A DNA stretch of 64,000 bases from Scrofimicrobium canadense (lineage in GTDB: Bacteria > Actinomycetota > Actinomycetes > Actinomycetales > Actinomycetaceae): contig NZ_VULO01000015.1 of NCBI RefSeq assembly GCF_009696615.1, positions 1 to 64,000 on the forward strand. The letters are read 5' to 3'. Of this stretch, positions 51,441-60,350 are shown one piece after another (position 1 is the stretch's first letter; each line of letters begins with the position of its first letter). The position numbers and the translations under genes were made by a program. The notes beneath the pieces were generated by a model. The model was given only the letters and a program-made list of their open reading frames with translations. It had not been told where the DNA came from and searched no databases.

Positions 51441-52792
51441 GGTACACGGCGCATGACTACCAAGCGCAGGCCTCCGAGTTCATTCTCGATCATAAGGAAG
51501 CGGCGATCTTCTTGGGGCTTGGCATGGGCAAGAGCGTCATCTCGCTTACCGCAATCTGGGAGTTGATCCTCGACTACTTCACCGTCGCCCGTGTCCTCGT
51601 CATAGCCCCATTGCGGGTCGCCCGCGACACGTGGCCCGCAGAACTGGCGAAATGGGACCACCTGGAAGGCCTCACCATGGCGGTTGCTGTCGGCAGCAAG
51701 AAAGAGCGGCTGGAGGCCTTGGCGACTGGTGCGATGGTGACGGTGATCAACCGGGAAAACATCCCTTGGCTGGTTGCCCACTACGGGGATGCTTGGCCCT
51801 TCGACATGGTGGTGATTGACGAGTTGTCGTCGTTCAAGAATCCGCGGGCGAAACGGTTCAAAGAACTCACCCGCGTCCGCCCACACCTGAACCGCATCGT
51901 GGGACTGACCGGGACGCCTGCAGCGAATGGGTTGATGGATCTCTGGGCACAGTTCCGTGTCCTTGATGGCGGGGAGCGTTTGGGTCGGTACATCACGCAC
52001 TACCGGAACCGGTGGTTCACCCCGGACAAGCGAGGTGGTATGCAGGTCTTCACCTACAAGCCCAGAGAAGGTGCAGAAGAAGAAATTTACGAGGCGATAG
52101 CGGACATGACGGTTTCTATGAAAACCACGGACCACCTGACCTTGCCACCCCTGACCATGGTGACGCAAATGGTGGAAATGTCTGAGGCGGAGGCGCGTAA
52201 GTATGAGCGGCTGAAAAAGGACATGGTGCTCACCCTCGAAGACCATGTGATTGATGCGGCCAACGCTGCCGCCCTGCCTGGAAAACTCTTACAACTGGCT
52301 TCTGGCGCCATTTGCACAGCAGACGGCAACCATGTCACCGTTCATGACAGGAAGCTCGACGCGCTCGAGGATTTGGTGGAAGCCGCCAACGGTGAGAACT
52401 TGTTGGTGGCGTACTGGTTCAAGCATGACCTGAGCCGGATCCGCGAGCGCTTCCCGCATGCCAGGGAGTTGAAAACCAGCCAGGACATTGCTGACTGGAA
52501 CGCTGGCCGGATCCCGCTGGCATTGATTCACCCCGCAAGCGCCGGACACGGGTTGAACCTGCAAGCAGGCGGTCACCTGCTCGTCTGGTTTTCGCTGACC
52601 TGGTCTTTGGAGCTTTACCAACAAGCCAATGCCAGGCTTTTCCGTCAGGGCCAAGACCAGCCAGTCACCATCACCCATCTAGCGGTAAGAGACACGCTCG
52701 ATGAGGCAGTGCTTGCCGCTTTGGAGGGGAAGGATACCACGCAGGAGCGGCTGATCGATGCCGTGAAGACCCAACTCAGTGAGGAGAAGTAA
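51437..52792 (+). CDS. SNF2/DEAD-like helicase (phage)
   Basis: This 451-residue SF2 helicase of the kind found in siphophage replication modules. Motif I is FLGLGMGKSVISLTA (Walker A variant GMGKS), motif II VIDELSSF (DEL-S rather than DEAH), motif III LTGTPAANGLMDLWAQ, and the C-terminal motifs include HPASAGHGLNLQAGGH and QANARLFRQGQ. It is complete. The start overlaps the HNH stop. Confidence 0.92.
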   Translation: MRYTAHDYQAQASEFILDHKEAAIFLGLGMGKSVISLTAIWELILDYFTVARVLVIAPLRVARDTWPAELAKWDHLEGLTMAVAVGSKKERLEALATGAMVTVINRENIPWLVAHYGDAWPFDMVVIDELSSFKNPRAKRFKELTRVRPHLNRIVGLTGTPAANGLMDLWAQFRVLDGGERLGRYITHYRNRWFTPDKRGGMQVFTYKPREGAEEEIYEAIADMTVSMKTTDHLTLPPLTMVTQMVEMSEAEARKYERLKKDMVLTLEDHVIDAANAAALPGKLLQLASGAICTADGNHVTVHDRKLDALEDLVEAANGENLLVAYWFKHDLSRIRERFPHARELKTSQDIADWNAGRIPLALIHPASAGHGLNLQAGGHLLVWFSLTWSLELYQQANARLFRQGQDQPVTITHLAVRDTLDEAVLAALEGKDTTQERLIDAVKTQLSEEK

Positions 52793-53250
52793 TGCATGTA
52801 ATGACGAAGTATCTGGACACCCGGAAGGCAGCGATCAACGCCTTGGAAGACTTCGCGTTGATGGAGAACCTGGCGGAACTGCCTGCCGAAGAGATGGGGG
52901 AGCAACTTCGCGCCGACCTCGAAGCCCCGGCAAGTCCGCGTTTGGATGGAATGCCAGGGGCGCATGACCCGAAAGCTGGTGAAGCCAGGGTTTGTGCGAC
53001 CTTGGATAAGATCGACTTCCTTGGCGAACGCAGACGCCAAGCACGTGAGTATCTGGATTGGTTCCTGCCTGCTTGGGCGAGGCTCACTGATGATGAGCGG
53101 TTCGTGCTCGAGACTTTCTTCCTTGGAAACGGTAGCCAAGAAGAAGCCGTCGAGAGGATAAGCGACCACTTTTACGTTGAGCGAAGCAGCGCGTACCGAC
53201 GGAAGAACAGGGCATTAGAACGCTTCGCTAAGGCCCTGTACGGTGCGTGA
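52792..53250 (+). CDS. Phage sigma-70 region 4-like regulator
   Basis: The 152-residue protein ends in a region 4-like helix-turn-helix: LTDDERFVLETFFLGNGSQEEAVERISDHFYVERSSAYRRKNRALERFAKAL. Similar proteins (DUF1492/ArpU-like) close the early module of many Gram-positive prophages and control late genes. Its first base overlaps the helicase stop. No region 2 is present, so it is not a full sigma factor. Confidence 0.8.
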   Translation: MHVMTKYLDTRKAAINALEDFALMENLAELPAEEMGEQLRADLEAPASPRLDGMPGAHDPKAGEARVCATLDKIDFLGERRRQAREYLDWFLPAWARLTDDERFVLETFFLGNGSQEEAVERISDHFYVERSSAYRRKNRALERFAKALYGA

Positions 53251-53412
53251 ACCCTCAGGCGTCAAAAGGTGTCCTAGGTGGCAGATGCTTTTTGACATAC
53301 CCCCGTGAGAGTCTGTAAGTGGTTGAAAAGTAGGAAACCTCGCAAGACCCCAAGAAGCTCCCTGGCTCCGGCTTCTTGGGGCCTTCGCGCACCTGGACGG
53401 AGATCGAAATTC

Positions 53413-53790
53413 ATGCCGAGGTATCCCAAGCGCGGCTGCCAAACCTCCGGTTGCCCCAAGCTAACCAACGGCACGTACTGCGAGGCCCATCAACGCGCGG
53501 CCGACGAGCGCTACCGGAAGTTTGAGCGCGACCCGCAGATCAACAAGCGCTATGGGTATGCGTGGCGGAAGATCCGTGCGGCCTACGTTGCCGAGCACCC
53601 ACTCTGTGAGGACTGCGAAGCAGATGGCAGACTCACGCCGGTGCAGGAAGTCCACCACATCCTCCCACTCTCACGCGGCGGCATACCCGACCCAGAGAAC
53701 CTGCGATCCCTATGCAAGCCGTGCCACTCTAGACAATCCGCGAAAGACGGAGACCGCTGGGATACGCGAGGAAAGGTGTACTCGTACTAA
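53413..53790 (+). CDS. HNH endonuclease (packaging-associated)
   Basis: This 125-residue HNH protein has the zinc-type core CEDCEADGRLTPVQEVHHILPLSRGG and NLRSLCKPCHSRQS. It lies directly before a P27-type terminase small subunit gene, the position of HNH nucleases that help DNA packaging in HK97-like phages. The start at 53413 is chosen because homology begins at MPRYPKRGC; upstream in-frame codons look non-native. Confidence 0.9.
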   Translation: MPRYPKRGCQTSGCPKLTNGTYCEAHQRAADERYRKFERDPQINKRYGYAWRKIRAAYVAEHPLCEDCEADGRLTPVQEVHHILPLSRGGIPDPENLRSLCKPCHSRQSAKDGDRWDTRGKVYSY

Positions 53791-54002
53791 ACGCAAGACA
53801 CGCCAGCGTGCGAGACCGAAATCAAGTCCTCCCCTGGAGGGGTGGGGCGGTCAGGATCTCTACAGGCCCTCCCACACGTCAGCGGGGTGGCCCTCCGTAC
53901 GCAAAGTTTCCGAATCAAACAAGGTATTGACCCGAACGCCGCCCTGGCGCTCATTCTTTTGACCTCTTACCGGGGTAACACGCACCCGAAGGAGGCGATT
54001 TT

Positions 54003-54575
54003 GTGGCAAAGGACGGCACCAATCGCGGTGGACGCCGCGTCAGAGCAGGGGCGAAGCCCGATGCGCTGAATGACAAGCCCCAAGCAGGCCGCCCGGCAAC
54101 ACGGATGAGCGTTCCTGATCTTGACCCGTTCAACTTTGAGGGCATAGACGTTGGGGACGGTGCGATCCTTGCGGGCGAACCAATGCCAGAGCCTTCCGGC
54201 TACCTTTCTGCGGAGCAGCGTGACGGCAAACCGCTGGGCGCGGACCTGGTGTACACCGAGACTTGGGATTGGTTGGACGCACGCGGCTGCACCCAGTTCG
54301 TCTCGAAGCGCCTGATTGAGGCTTACGCCCAAGCGTTCGCGAGGTAAGTGCAATGCGAGGAAGCAATCTCCAAGTTCGGACTCCTCGGCAAGCACCCAAC
54401 CACGGGAGCGGCCATCGCCTCACCCTTCGTTGCCATGTCGCAGTCCTTTGGTAAGCAGGCGAACGTGTACTGGTACGAGATCTACGAGATCGTGCGCGCC
54501 ACCTGCACCACCGACTACTCCGGCAGTGCCCCGGGCGATGACTTGATGGAGAAACTTCTCCAAGCCCGCAGCTAA
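54003..54575 (+). pseudogene. P27-family terminase small subunit with nonsense codon
   Basis: The frame from the GTG (GGAGG upstream) gives 114 residues, RGGRRVRAGAKPDALNDKP... to LIEAYAQAFAR, then TAA, then continues in the same frame with VQCEEAISKFGLLGKHPTTG and MSQSFGKQANVYWYEIYEIV to a stop at 54575. The TAA at 54345-54347 stands where relatives have an aromatic residue, so a single base change (TAC to TAA) probably inactivated the gene. The terminase large subunit that should follow is absent. Confidence 0.85.
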
Positions 54576-54594
54576 CCGGTGAGCGCGGGCTGGA

Positions 54595-55017
54595 TTATTT
54601 GAGGCCGCGTTTGAAAGCGACAAGTTCACTGGCCGCGCGGGCACCCACGGAGCTTCGCAGCTCAATGATCACCGGCAGCGACTTCTTAGTCACATCCAGG
54701 GCGCGAACCTCGTCGAGCAGTGTTGTCGGTAGATCCAGCGATAGTAGTTCCTCGCAGTGGCGGGTGGGAATGTAGCAGGCGACGGTCGCAACGCCCTCGT
54801 TGACGCATATCCATGCCACGTTCTTGCGTCCGTCCAAGCACTTTTGGAGCCACCCGCCGTCGCGGTAGAACGCCCACTCCAGTTCCAACCCAGCGGCCTC
54901 CAGGTTGCTCATTGTCTGCGCATAGGCGTCGTAAGTGCTGCCAAGTGCTGCTTGCTCGAGCACCGCTGTTGGAGCAACGTCCTTTTCTTTGAACGCGTTA
55001 ACGCGCGGGGAGTCCAT
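54595..55017 (-). CDS. DUF3788 family protein
   Basis: A small soluble protein of about 140 residues. WAFYRDGGWLQKCLDGRKNVAWICVNEG and ATVACYIPTRHCEELL are typical of DUF3788 proteins, which resemble YdhG/YoaJ-like fold proteins of unknown activity. The start at 55017 (MDSPRVNAF) is favoured over an upstream start. It lies between the two prophage pieces, not within a phage operon, and reads toward the terminase relic. Confidence 0.75.
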   Translation of the reverse strand: MDSPRVNAFKEKDVAPTAVLEQAALGSTYDAYAQTMSNLEAAGLELEWAFYRDGGWLQKCLDGRKNVAWICVNEGVATVACYIPTRHCEELLSLDLPTTLLDEVRALDVTKKSLPVIIELRSSVGARAASELVAFKRGLK

Positions 55018-55149
55018 CAACCCAGTGTATAGGGCCACCGCGCCCCTCCCGGACACACGTTCATGTTCCCTCCCTGAATCAAACGAAGGAGCACTCCTAA
55101 TGCCTAGTGTCCAACTCGTCCAGTCTGTTGCTGACGTCCCTTGCGTCAG

Positions 55150-55192
55150 GTTCTACGTCTGTAGTACGGTTGACTTACTACAGACGTAGAAC
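55150..55192 (+). promoter_or_regulatory. BlaI-type operator over the repeat-protein promoter
   Basis: GTTCTACGTCTGTAGTA and TACTACAGACGTAGAAC are perfect 17-bp arms. The 9-bp spacer contains TTGACT, a -35 element, so a bound dimer would block it. The inner TGTAGTA/TACTACA parts are the known BlaI/MecI recognition elements. A -10 about 18 bases on (GCTGTA) is weak. Confidence 0.8.
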
Positions 55193-55271
55193 GGCTGTAG
55201 CTGTACCGTCTCGAGGCTGGCCGCCTCGCAGATGGGTGTCAGAGCCTCGACTCGAAAGGACCAGGACAATC

Positions 55272-56000
55272 ATGAGCACCCGGAAAAGCAAAGTAAGAAC
55301 ACCGGCAGCCTTGGCAGCCACGGCGCTGCTGGTGGTAGGTGGAGCAGTTGGCATAGGGGCCACCGCGAACGCCGCCAACTCGGACACCACCAGTACCTCA
55401 AGCACAGCGGCAGCCACGTCATCAACCGGCACCGCTACACAGCGTGCGGATTGCCCCCGACTAGCCGCAGATCCAGACGCAGAGCCTCTGGGCACCGGCT
55501 TACAGGACGGCACAGGCCCCCACAGAGGTGCCGGACTGCAAGATGGAAGTGGGTCTCAACGGGGTAATAGGGTAGGCACGGGCACTGGCGCAAGCAAAGG
55601 AAATGGCGTCGGTGCAGGTAATGGTGCAGGGTTGCAGGACGGCACTGGACCTCGTCGAGATGGCAGTGGGTCGGGCGCCAACTGCGACGGGACCGGGCCA
55701 TGCGCCACGAGCACCGACTCTGCGACGGACGCGACGGTAGACACGTCATCGTCCGACACCGCTACACAGCGCGCAAACTGCCCCCGACTGGCCTCAGATC
55801 CCGACGCCCAGCCCCTGGGGAACGGACTACAAGACGGCACCGGCCCCCACCACGGCTCTGGCCTGCAAGACGGCACCGGCCCCCACCACGGCTCTGGCCT
55901 GCAAGACGGCACCGGCCCCCACCACGGCTCTGGCCTGCAAGACGGCACCGGCCACGGTTCACACAACGGCAACGGCAATGGCAACGGACGCCACCGCTAG
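55272..56000 (+). CDS. Secreted glycine-rich repeat protein
   Basis: This protein of 242 residues has a basic N-terminus and a signal peptide (ALAATALLVVGGAVGIGATANA, cleavage about residue 34). The mature part is low in complexity: two copies of a block with TATQR(A/N)(D/N)CPRLA(A/S)DPDA, followed by GLQDGTGP(H/R)(H/R) units. The last four units repeat a 12-residue sequence, GLQDGTGPHHGS, encoded by near-identical 36-bp DNA. It is rich in His and Gly, so it may bind metal or protect the wall; this is inference. A BlaI-like dyad sits on its promoter, and a BlaR1/BlaI pair reads toward it. Confidence 0.75.
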   Translation: MSTRKSKVRTPAALAATALLVVGGAVGIGATANAANSDTTSTSSTAAATSSTGTATQRADCPRLAADPDAEPLGTGLQDGTGPHRGAGLQDGSGSQRGNRVGTGTGASKGNGVGAGNGAGLQDGTGPRRDGSGSGANCDGTGPCATSTDSATDATVDTSSSDTATQRANCPRLASDPDAQPLGNGLQDGTGPHHGSGLQDGTGPHHGSGLQDGTGPHHGSGLQDGTGHGSHNGNGNGNGRHR

Positions 56001-56212
56001 AAGAGGGATCGCCAGTTAGGCACTGGCACAGCGTGATACGCGCCGCCACGGTGCCCCTCACGCTGTGCCAACTCTTACCCCGATGTGTGAGGTCCTCTTG
56101 TGCGCGAAGCAAGCTCCTTTTCTCTGGCTTCAGGTCAGTCCAGCACGCGCATCGGGGTCGGAATCGACGATGCCCAGGCCCCACTTTGCCCCTCTCTGAG
56201 AACCAGTTCTCG

Positions 56213-57541
56213 TCAGGAGGACCCGTGGTGGGACCCGTGGCGGGACCCGTGCGCGTTGCCGGCACCTTCAGCCGTGTTCCCCTGGAGGGGGTTTCTGGTG
56301 TTCCCATGCTGATATTGGTGACGCTGCTGATTTGAAAGGCCCTCGTCCTCGGACACCTGCGTAGGATTCGAAGCTGAATCCGCAGCGTCCTCCCCCTCTG
56401 CTCGCGTCGCTGCGTCATCGACCGTCGAGGATCCTGCGGGCGCTTCCTTAGAGACAGAAGAGTCCGGAGCAGGCACAGCCTCCGTATCAACTATGACTGG
56501 GCTGGTCACCTCGGGCGTTGTCTGCGAGGGCTCCTGAGCGAACGCCACCGGCACCCCCACCATTGACACAAGCACTACAACGAGAGCCAAGAACCCGGTT
56601 CCGATCATGTGTTTCTCGGTTCCCACAGAGGCCTTGACGCGCCCCGCCAGCGCACCTCGGCGCGCCAAAAGCGAGGGCTCTGCCTGTAGTCGAGCCGACC
56701 GCCCCGCCACCGACCCCATGGATGCCCGCAGCAGCAGCTGGGCATAGTCGCAACGCTGCGCCTTGTCTGCATCCGCCAACGCACCTTGGTCGCAGGCAAC
56801 CTCTGCCGCATCAAGTGAGTTCCGCACCGACAAGTGCATTAGCGGATTCCACCATTGGAGCGCCCGGGCGACGCCGAGGAGCAACCGAGTGGTAGTGTCC
56901 CGACGCCGCAAATGCTCCAACTCGTGGCGAACAATAAAACGGGAATGGAACGCCACATCCTCGGGCATCAACAGCGTGGGTCGGACGATTCCCATGATCG
57001 CTGGCGAAGACAGACCGGGCAGCACTAGCACCGTTGGAAGGCGGCGCAGGTTCATGCGGCCACATTCGACGCGCAACAGAGATAACAGGGCTTCCGTGAC
57101 AGGTAGCGAGGGTGCGCGCTCAACGCGGGCTTTCAGCGTCCAATGCTGAACCATCATCCGGAGCAGGCTCACGATGACGCCGAGCAGCCAAATGCCAAGC
57201 ACCAACGCCACCCAGTGGCCCCACGCGGCGGGGGTGTCGGCGGGGGCTGCCGCGCCTGCCACGCGAGCGCTGCTGGTGGTGGCCGAGGAGACCCCCGAAT
57301 CCGTCGCCCCAACCTGGACGCCGACCACGCGGGAGAGAACAGGGAACGACTGGGGGCGCACCGGGATCAACCACGCGAGCGCAACAACGGTCCAGCAAAG
57401 GCTCAAAACATTTCCCTTATAGCGCCCGTTCAGCGCGCGAGTGACACCATGAAGCAGCGTCGTAAGCGCCGCCATCGCGAGAGCCCAAAACGCCAGGTCA
57501 GCAACCGTGCTACCCATGCGCATCCCCAACTGCGCTGGCAT
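56213..57541 (-). CDS. M56-family (BlaR1/MecR1-type) sensor protease
   Basis: This membrane metalloprotease of about 440 residues has N-terminal membrane helices, the zinc site HELEHLRRRD (about residue 205) and the downstream Glu in AAEVACDQGAL, then another helix (TGFLALVVVLVSMVGVPVAF). The C-terminal part outside the membrane is not a penicillin-binding domain but a low-complexity tail rich in Ser, Asp, Gly and His, ending GNAHGSRHGSHHGSS. It overlaps the blaI-like gene and should cleave that repressor upon a signal. The start is uncertain among a TTG and several ATGs. Confidence 0.88.
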   Translation of the reverse strand: MPAQLGMRMGSTVADLAFWALAMAALTTLLHGVTRALNGRYKGNVLSLCWTVVALAWLIPVRPQSFPVLSRVVGVQVGATDSGVSSATTSSARVAGAAAPADTPAAWGHWVALVLGIWLLGVIVSLLRMMVQHWTLKARVERAPSLPVTEALLSLLRVECGRMNLRRLPTVLVLPGLSSPAIMGIVRPTLLMPEDVAFHSRFIVRHELEHLRRRDTTTRLLLGVARALQWWNPLMHLSVRNSLDAAEVACDQGALADADKAQRCDYAQLLLRASMGSVAGRSARLQAEPSLLARRGALAGRVKASVGTEKHMIGTGFLALVVVLVSMVGVPVAFAQEPSQTTPEVTSPVIVDTEAVPAPDSSVSKEAPAGSSTVDDAATRAEGEDAADSASNPTQVSEDEGLSNQQRHQYQHGNTRNPLQGNTAEGAGNAHGSRHGSHHGSS

Positions 57542-57962
57542 GTGAAACCCCAAGACCGGTCGCCCGACTTTCGTTCTGAGTGCTCAGCTGGGTCGCCCTT
57601 TGCTCCTCAATCCAAGCTGAAAGATCACTGATGTCGCGCTCTGACACCGCACCTTGCTCCGCGAACGCGGCAACCAACCCGCTCAAAGAGAACCCGGCAT
57701 GTTTGGATGCGAAACTCCGGACTTCCTCATTCATATACTCAGCCCGCCCCACCAGCGGCACGTAGCCAATTTCCCGGCCACCCTGCTGCCTCGAAACGAA
57801 CCCCCGCTGGGTAAGTCGCGTGAGGAACGTGGAGACAGTCTGAATCTTCCAGCCACGGTGAGCGGCGAGAGAATCCACAATCTCACGCGAAGTCAGGGGT
57901 CCTTTAGGACTATCCCACAGCGCCTTCATGACTTCGAGTTCGGCGTCAGGCAGTGTCTCCAC
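57510..57962 (-). CDS. BlaI/MecI-family repressor
   Basis: This 150-residue repressor has a winged helix typical of BlaI: LPDAELEVMKALWDSPKGPLTSREIVDSL, then WKIQTVSTFLTRLTQRGFVSRQQ, followed by a dimerisation region. The usual protease-sensitive position between the domains lies near FVSRQQGGREIGYVPLV. A shorter dyad just upstream (57976-57988) suggests self-control. No beta-lactamase or penicillin-binding gene is adjacent; the secreted repeat protein is the likely target. Confidence 0.92.
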   Translation of the reverse strand: METLPDAELEVMKALWDSPKGPLTSREIVDSLAAHRGWKIQTVSTFLTRLTQRGFVSRQQGGREIGYVPLVGRAEYMNEEVRSFASKHAGFSLSGLVAAFAEQGAVSERDISDLSAWIEEQRATQLSTQNESRATGLGVSHASAVGDAHG

Positions 57963-57975
57963 GAATCCCTCCTTC

Positions 57976-57988
57976 TACAACTGTCGTA
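57976..57988 (-). promoter_or_regulatory. Candidate BlaI self-operator
   Basis: TACAAC and GTCGTA form an imperfect dyad (five of six pairs) around T, 14 bases before the blaI-like start. It shares the TACA/TGTA character of BlaI sites. Confidence 0.45.
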
Positions 57989-58119
57989 ATCCCATGCTAT
58001 GGCGCACACGCCAGAAAAGCAACGGCAGCCAAGCCAGACGCGCCAACGCAGATGCAGGCATGCAGCCCGCCCCGCACACACATTCGCATTCCACCCCTGT
58101 ATAGAGAAGGAGCATCCCC

Positions 58120-59308
58120 ATGCCGATTGTCCGAACTGCTGAGGCCACCTGTGTTGGTCATCCCGACAAGTTGTGTGACTTGATTGCTGACCGCGTCCTT
58201 GATGACATCTTGTGGGAGGACAAGTGCGCTCGGGTCGCTGTCGAAGTGCTGGCCGCTGGGCGGGTGATCACGGTTGCCGGAGAGATCACCTCGACCTGCC
58301 TTCCCACTATTCGTGAGTCGGTGCGCGCCGCTCTGGTCAAGGCCGGGTACGAGCCGATGTTGTTCCGCATTCGTGTGCGTGTGCGCCGTCAGTCCCCAGA
58401 TATCAGTGCCGGGGTGACTACGTCGTTGGAGGCGCGGGCGGGTGGATGAGTCGGTGTTTGTGTTGCAGGGTGCTGGCGACCAAGGCACCGTCTACGGCTA
58501 TGCCACCAACGAAACCGAACAAATGCTGCCGCTGCCGTTGGTGTTGGCGCATGACATTTGTCGTCGCCTTGACCAGGCCCGCAAAGACGGACTGATCAAG
58601 GGCATCAAGTCCGACGGCAAAGCCCAAGTCAGCGTCACCTACGACTCCGCCGGGCGCCCGGTGGAAGTGTGTGCGGTGGTGGTGTCTGTGCATCATGACG
58701 AAGGCAAAGACTTGGATGAACTGGCCCGGGAGGTGAAGACCCTGGTGATCGCACCGGCCTGCGAGCCACACCTGCCCGTCGCGGAGGACGCACACATTCT
58801 GGTCAATCCCTCGGGCAAGTTCACCATTGGTGGGCCGACTGCTGACACGGGTCTGACCGACCGGAAGCTCGCCGTGGACACCTACGGGGGTCTAGCCGCT
58901 CATGGTGGTGGCGCGTTCTCCGGTAAGGACGCCTCCAAGGTCGACCGCTCCGCCGCGTATGTGGCGCGCCTGATCGCGAAGACCATCGTGGCTGCGGACC
59001 TTGCGGACGAAGCGACGGTCGCGATTTCGTATGCGATTGGAAAGGCTGACCCGGTCGCGTTCAGCGTCGACACAGGGGGCAGTGGTCTCTACGCCGACGC
59101 GCTGTTGACCAGGGCTGCGAGAGCCGTGTTCCCGCTTCGCCCCGGCGCGATTGTTGACCTCCTTGACTTGCGGCACTCCGGTTTTGCCCACTACTCGACT
59201 TACGGTCACTTCGGTGATGGGGGTGCGTGGGAGCGGGAGTTCAAGTACACGCGCGAGCTATTGAAGGCGGTGAACCATCTTGCAGATCAAAACACTGCCG
59301 ATTGGTGA
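58120..59308 (+). pseudogene. Phage-type S-adenosylmethionine synthetase, frameshifted
   Basis: Two frames make one MetK-like enzyme that forms SAM from ATP and methionine. The first (58120-58449) begins RTAEATCVGHPDKLCDLIADRVLD, close to the EXVXxGHPDKxxDQISD motif. The second (58442-59308) holds GAGDQGTVYGYATNET, the P-loop-like GKDASKVDRSAAYVAR and the C-terminus. A frameshift near 58445 separates them, just before the GAGDQG motif. It differs from housekeeping MetK and stands next to a phage methyltransferase, which it would supply with SAM. Confidence 0.85.
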
Positions 59309-60350
59309 CCTCACGCCAGCGGACTACAACCCCCGCAAAGAAATGAAGCCCGGGGATCCGGAGTTCGACAAACTCAAGCGGTCCTTGGACGAGTTCGGCT
59401 ATGCGGAACCTGTGATCTGGAATGAGACCACGGGCCGCGTCGTAGGCGGACACCAGAGAATCAACGCACTCAAAGCCCTCGGCTACGAGAGTGTGGACTG
59501 CGTTGTTGTCGAGTTAGACGAGACGCGGGAGAAGGCGCTGAACGTTGCTCTCAACAAGATCAACGGTGAGTGGGACCAAGACAAACTCGCACTCCTAATC
59601 GCCGACCTGGACGCCTCCGACTTCGACGCGGAACTAACCGGCTTCGATGATGACGAGATTCAACAGATGATTGGCTCCCTCGATGACAGCGATGTTGAGG
59701 ATGACGGGTTTGATCTCACCGCCGCGCTGGAAGAGGCGGCGTTTGTGGAGCGCGGCGACATCTGGACCGTTGGACAACATCGCCTCGTCTGCGGCGACGC
59801 CACCAAGGAAGTGGACGTTCAAGCGTTGATGGAAGGGAAGAAAGCCAACCTCGTCCTCACCGACCCTCCGTACAACGTGGCCTTCGAATCCAGCGATGGT
59901 TTGAAGATCGCTAACGACAAGATGGGCGCGGATTCGTTCTACGATTTCCTCCTCAAAGCCTTCACCCAAATGGCAGCGGCGACGGAGAAGGGCGGCAGCG
60001 CTTATGTGTTCCACGCGGACACCGAGGGCGTGAACTTCCGTCGAGCCTTTGTTGACGCGGGCTTCCATTTGTCTGGGTGTTGCGTGTGGGTGAAGAACTC
60101 CCTCGTCCTTGGCAGGTCCCCGTACCAGTGGCAGCACGAACCGGTCCTGTTCGGCTGGTTGGGCAAGGGCAAGCACTCCTGGTATGCGGATCGGAAGCAG
60201 ACCACGGTGTGGAACTTCGACAAGCCGCCCCAAGGGAAACTGCTCCCTCCAAAAACGTCGCTTGACACATATAGAAGCATCACAGATCCCAGGACAGTCC
60301 CTTACTTGGAGCAGCAATTGGAGCAGTATCTAGTCTGCGCACAGCCCTAA
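59280..60350 (+). CDS. Phage ParB-domain DNA methyltransferase, C-terminally altered
   Basis: This 356-residue protein has an N-terminal ParB/Srx-like domain (DLTPADYNPRK, GRVVGGHQRINALKALGYESVD) and a C-terminal amino-methyltransferase with DPPYNVAFE (motif IV). The normal end of the family, with the TMKP-x-x-L motif and the SAM-binding FAGSGTT loop, should follow KPPQGKLLPP but is missing. After about 60255 the frame enters sequence belonging to the YihY fragment. It overlaps the metK-like frame. The product probably cannot methylate. Confidence 0.85.
   Translation: MQIKTLPIGDLTPADYNPRKEMKPGDPEFDKLKRSLDEFGYAEPVIWNETTGRVVGGHQRINALKALGYESVDCVVVELDETREKALNVALNKINGEWDQDKLALLIADLDASDFDAELTGFDDDEIQQMIGSLDDSDVEDDGFDLTAALEEAAFVERGDIWTVGQHRLVCGDATKEVDVQALMEGKKANLVLTDPPYNVAFESSDGLKIANDKMGADSFYDFLLKAFTQMAAATEKGGSAYVFHADTEGVNFRRAFVDAGFHLSGCCVWVKNSLVLGRSPYQWQHEPVLFGWLGKGKHSWYADRKQTTVWNFDKPPQGKLLPPKTSLDTYRSITDPRTVPYLEQQLEQYLVCAQP

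Noticed and set aside
51344-52246. 300-codon antisense frame in the phage helicase
   Set aside because: Composition is that of a reverse-complement shadow; the helicase motifs on the plus strand are decisive.
56100-56335. Plus-strand frames after the repeat protein
   Set aside because: They are antisense to the M56 protease tail and have no independent support.
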